Part shown: positions 6,017 through 6,689 of the stretch, one piece after another
How positions within the stretch are numbered: position 1 is the first letter of the stretch
How the letters are laid out: the number at the start of each line of letters is the position of its first letter
NCBI GenBank assembly: GCA_021847685.1
Contig: JAJZQE010000035.1
Span: 1 to 6,689 of the forward strand
Length of the DNA stretch: 6,689 nucleotides
Source: a bacterium
GTDB lineage: Bacteria > Patescibacteriota > Saccharimonadia > Saccharimonadales > Saccharimonadaceae
Direction: 5' to 3'
Program-made: the position numbers and the translations under genes
Notes under the pieces: model-generated
Databases searched by the model: none
What the model was told of the DNA's origin: nothing
Seen by the model: only the letters and a program-made list of their open reading frames with translations

Positions 6017-6022
6017 ATTATA
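6017..6022 (-). promoter_or_regulatory. Possible internal -10 for the metallopeptidase
   Basis: TATAAT on the minus strand ends 6 bases before ATG 6010, so an RNA starting at the usual distance would begin at the ATG itself. The best -35 candidate, TTCAAC (6046-6041), has 18 bases spacing and is poor. The region is AT-rich, so chance is possible. Confidence 0.35.
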
Positions 6023-6025
6023 GGT

Positions 6026-6223
6026 TTAATCGTCCGAAAAGTTGAACCATTCAGGATCATTGTGAATTTCACTGACAACTTTATTCCAAAAATCCTCTAA
6101 GTTAGCCTCGTCAAGATCTTCTTTCAAATCAATCTCTTGATGAAGTTGATGATCTTCATTAATCTCGTCCTTATCGGAGTCGGGATCGATTGGCTGAAAC
6201 TGGAGATAATTTAGTAATGACAT
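6026..6223 (-). CDS. Small highly acidic protein of unknown function (65 residues)
   Basis: I do not recognise a family. The protein has 20 Asp/Glu against 3 Lys and no Arg, a net charge of about -17 and no cysteine, signal peptide or membrane helix. The first 12 residues (MSLLNYLQFQPI) are hydrophobic or polar. The middle (13-44) is mostly acidic, and the end EDFWNKVVSEIHNDPEWFNF could form an amphipathic helix with aromatic residues. That it is a real gene is supported by the best promoter in the window 31 bases upstream, the tight fit between ileS and the metallopeptidase, and an unbroken frame. No Shine-Dalgarno is visible in the A-rich leader. Because it lies directly before the metallopeptidase, it could be a partner, inhibitor or adaptor of that enzyme; this is inference only. 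Confidence 0.75.
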   Translation of the reverse strand: MSLLNYLQFQPIDPDSDKDEINEDHQLHQEIDLKEDLDEANLEDFWNKVVSEIHNDPEWFNFSDD

Positions 6224-6253
6224 AATCTGTTTGTTTTTTAGTTTATTAAGCTA

Positions 6254-6282
6254 ATGATAGCATAATCGGTATGTTGTGTCAA
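6254..6282 (-). promoter_or_regulatory. Strong promoter of the acidic protein/metallopeptidase unit
   Basis: The minus strand has a perfect -35 TTGACA (6282-6277), a 17-base spacer ending in TGC, and -10 TATCAT (6259-6254, 5 of 6). It is the closest match to the sigma-70 consensus in the window. The RNA start near 6247 gives a leader of about 24 bases that is A-rich and lacks a Shine-Dalgarno. Confidence 0.75.
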
Positions 6283-6305
6283 GACTCTGCCCTGTTACGC
6301 GCCGC

Positions 6306-6689
6306 TTAGGCTTTTTCGAGCGAGACCGTTAGTTCGCTACCCTCAACCTTGTTCGTCTCGAGGTAGTTGTATTTTTCATCACTGAGCACGATGGCTAGCG
6401 TCTCGTCACAAATTTCGCGTTGGTGCTTTTTGATAGCCGATTTTAGCTCATCACTCTCGGTCACCAGGCTAAGTTTGATGCGATCATCAACATTGAGTCC
6501 GGCCGATTTACGGGCCGCCTGAACATAACGAATCACTTCACGCATCAGGCCTTCTTGCTTCAAGGCTGGCGTAATCGTTAAATCAAGCGCCAATTCACCG
6601 CCGGTGATCACTTTTTTAACATTCAGCTCATCAATCAAGATATCTTCAAAATCAACAAACTCGCCTAGTCGTGGTACGGTTACGCTGGC
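6306..6689 (-). CDS. ileS: Isoleucyl-tRNA synthetase, C-terminal end (type 2-like; start is beyond the right edge)
   Basis: The frame is open from the right edge to TAA 6308-6306 and gives the last 127 residues. The block LALDLTITPALKQEGLMREVIRYVQAARKSAGLNVDDRIKLSL matches the C-terminal domain (DUF5915-like) that follows the anticodon-binding region in type 2, eukaryote/archaeal-like IleRS. The enzyme charges tRNA-Ile with isoleucine in the cytoplasm. No cysteine zinc ribbon, the usual C-terminus of type 1 bacterial IleRS, is present; only one Cys is seen. The protein ends EGSELTVSLEKA, as a complete C-terminus would. The frame does not begin at internal codons such as TTG 6638, because it continues unbroken upstream. 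No terminator hairpin follows; the next promoter starts 24 bases downstream. Confidence 0.9.
   Translation of the reverse strand, partial: ASVTVPRLGEFVDFEDILIDELNVKKVITGGELALDLTITPALKQEGLMREVIRYVQAARKSAGLNVDDRIKLSLVTESDELKSAIKKHQREICDETLAIVLSDEKYNYLETNKVEGSELTVSLEKA

Overview
The window reads as ordinary chromosomal DNA from a small-genome bacterium, most probably a Candidate Phyla Radiation (Patescibacteria) member close to Saccharibacteria (TM7). This placement is an inference from protein style and gene content: an LCP/LytR_C envelope ligase, a short signal peptidase I, a membrane-anchored CAP protein, a small zincin, ParAB and a type 2-like isoleucyl-tRNA synthetase, with very short spacers. 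The reading frames are intact with the standard code: tryptophans are TGG, and no in-frame TGA interrupts any gene. No plasmid, phage, IS, CRISPR or RNA gene was seen.

Layout from left to right. Positions 1-201 (minus) hold the start of a small membrane protein that runs off the left edge. Positions 236-1864 (minus) hold a 542-residue LCP ligase. A 102-base divergent promoter region separates it from lepB at 1967-2566 (plus), the only plus-strand gene. lepB converges on parB with 10 bases between stop codons. parA and parB (4224 to 2577, minus) overlap by 14 bases, and parB has its own near-perfect Shine-Dalgarno inside parA. A strong hairpin terminator (4274-4303) separates parA from rplU (4614 to 4306). 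Then come the CAP-domain membrane protein (5600 to 4707), a PF06262-type metallopeptidase (6010 to 5639), a 65-residue acidic protein (6223 to 6026) and the 3' end of ileS (6689 to 6306), all minus. No stretch over 300 bases lacks a gene.

The genes fall into three themes. LCP ligase, signal peptidase and CAP protein act at or outside the membrane (polymer attachment, signal-peptide removal, surface display). ParA and ParB segregate the chromosome. L21 and IleRS serve translation. The acidic protein and metallopeptidase form a compact two-gene unit whose purpose is unknown.

The most notable pattern is regulatory. Almost every gene has its own -10 box very close to its start codon, often of the extended TGnTATAAT form. 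For five genes the expected RNA start lies 0-9 bases from the start codon with no usable Shine-Dalgarno, which suggests leaderless or near-leaderless messages. rplU and parB instead use clear Shine-Dalgarno sites. None of the nine visible gene ends uses TGA. I do not see a clearly new multi-gene system; the acidic protein/zincin pair and the juxtamembrane His motif of the CAP protein are the best candidates for undescribed biology.
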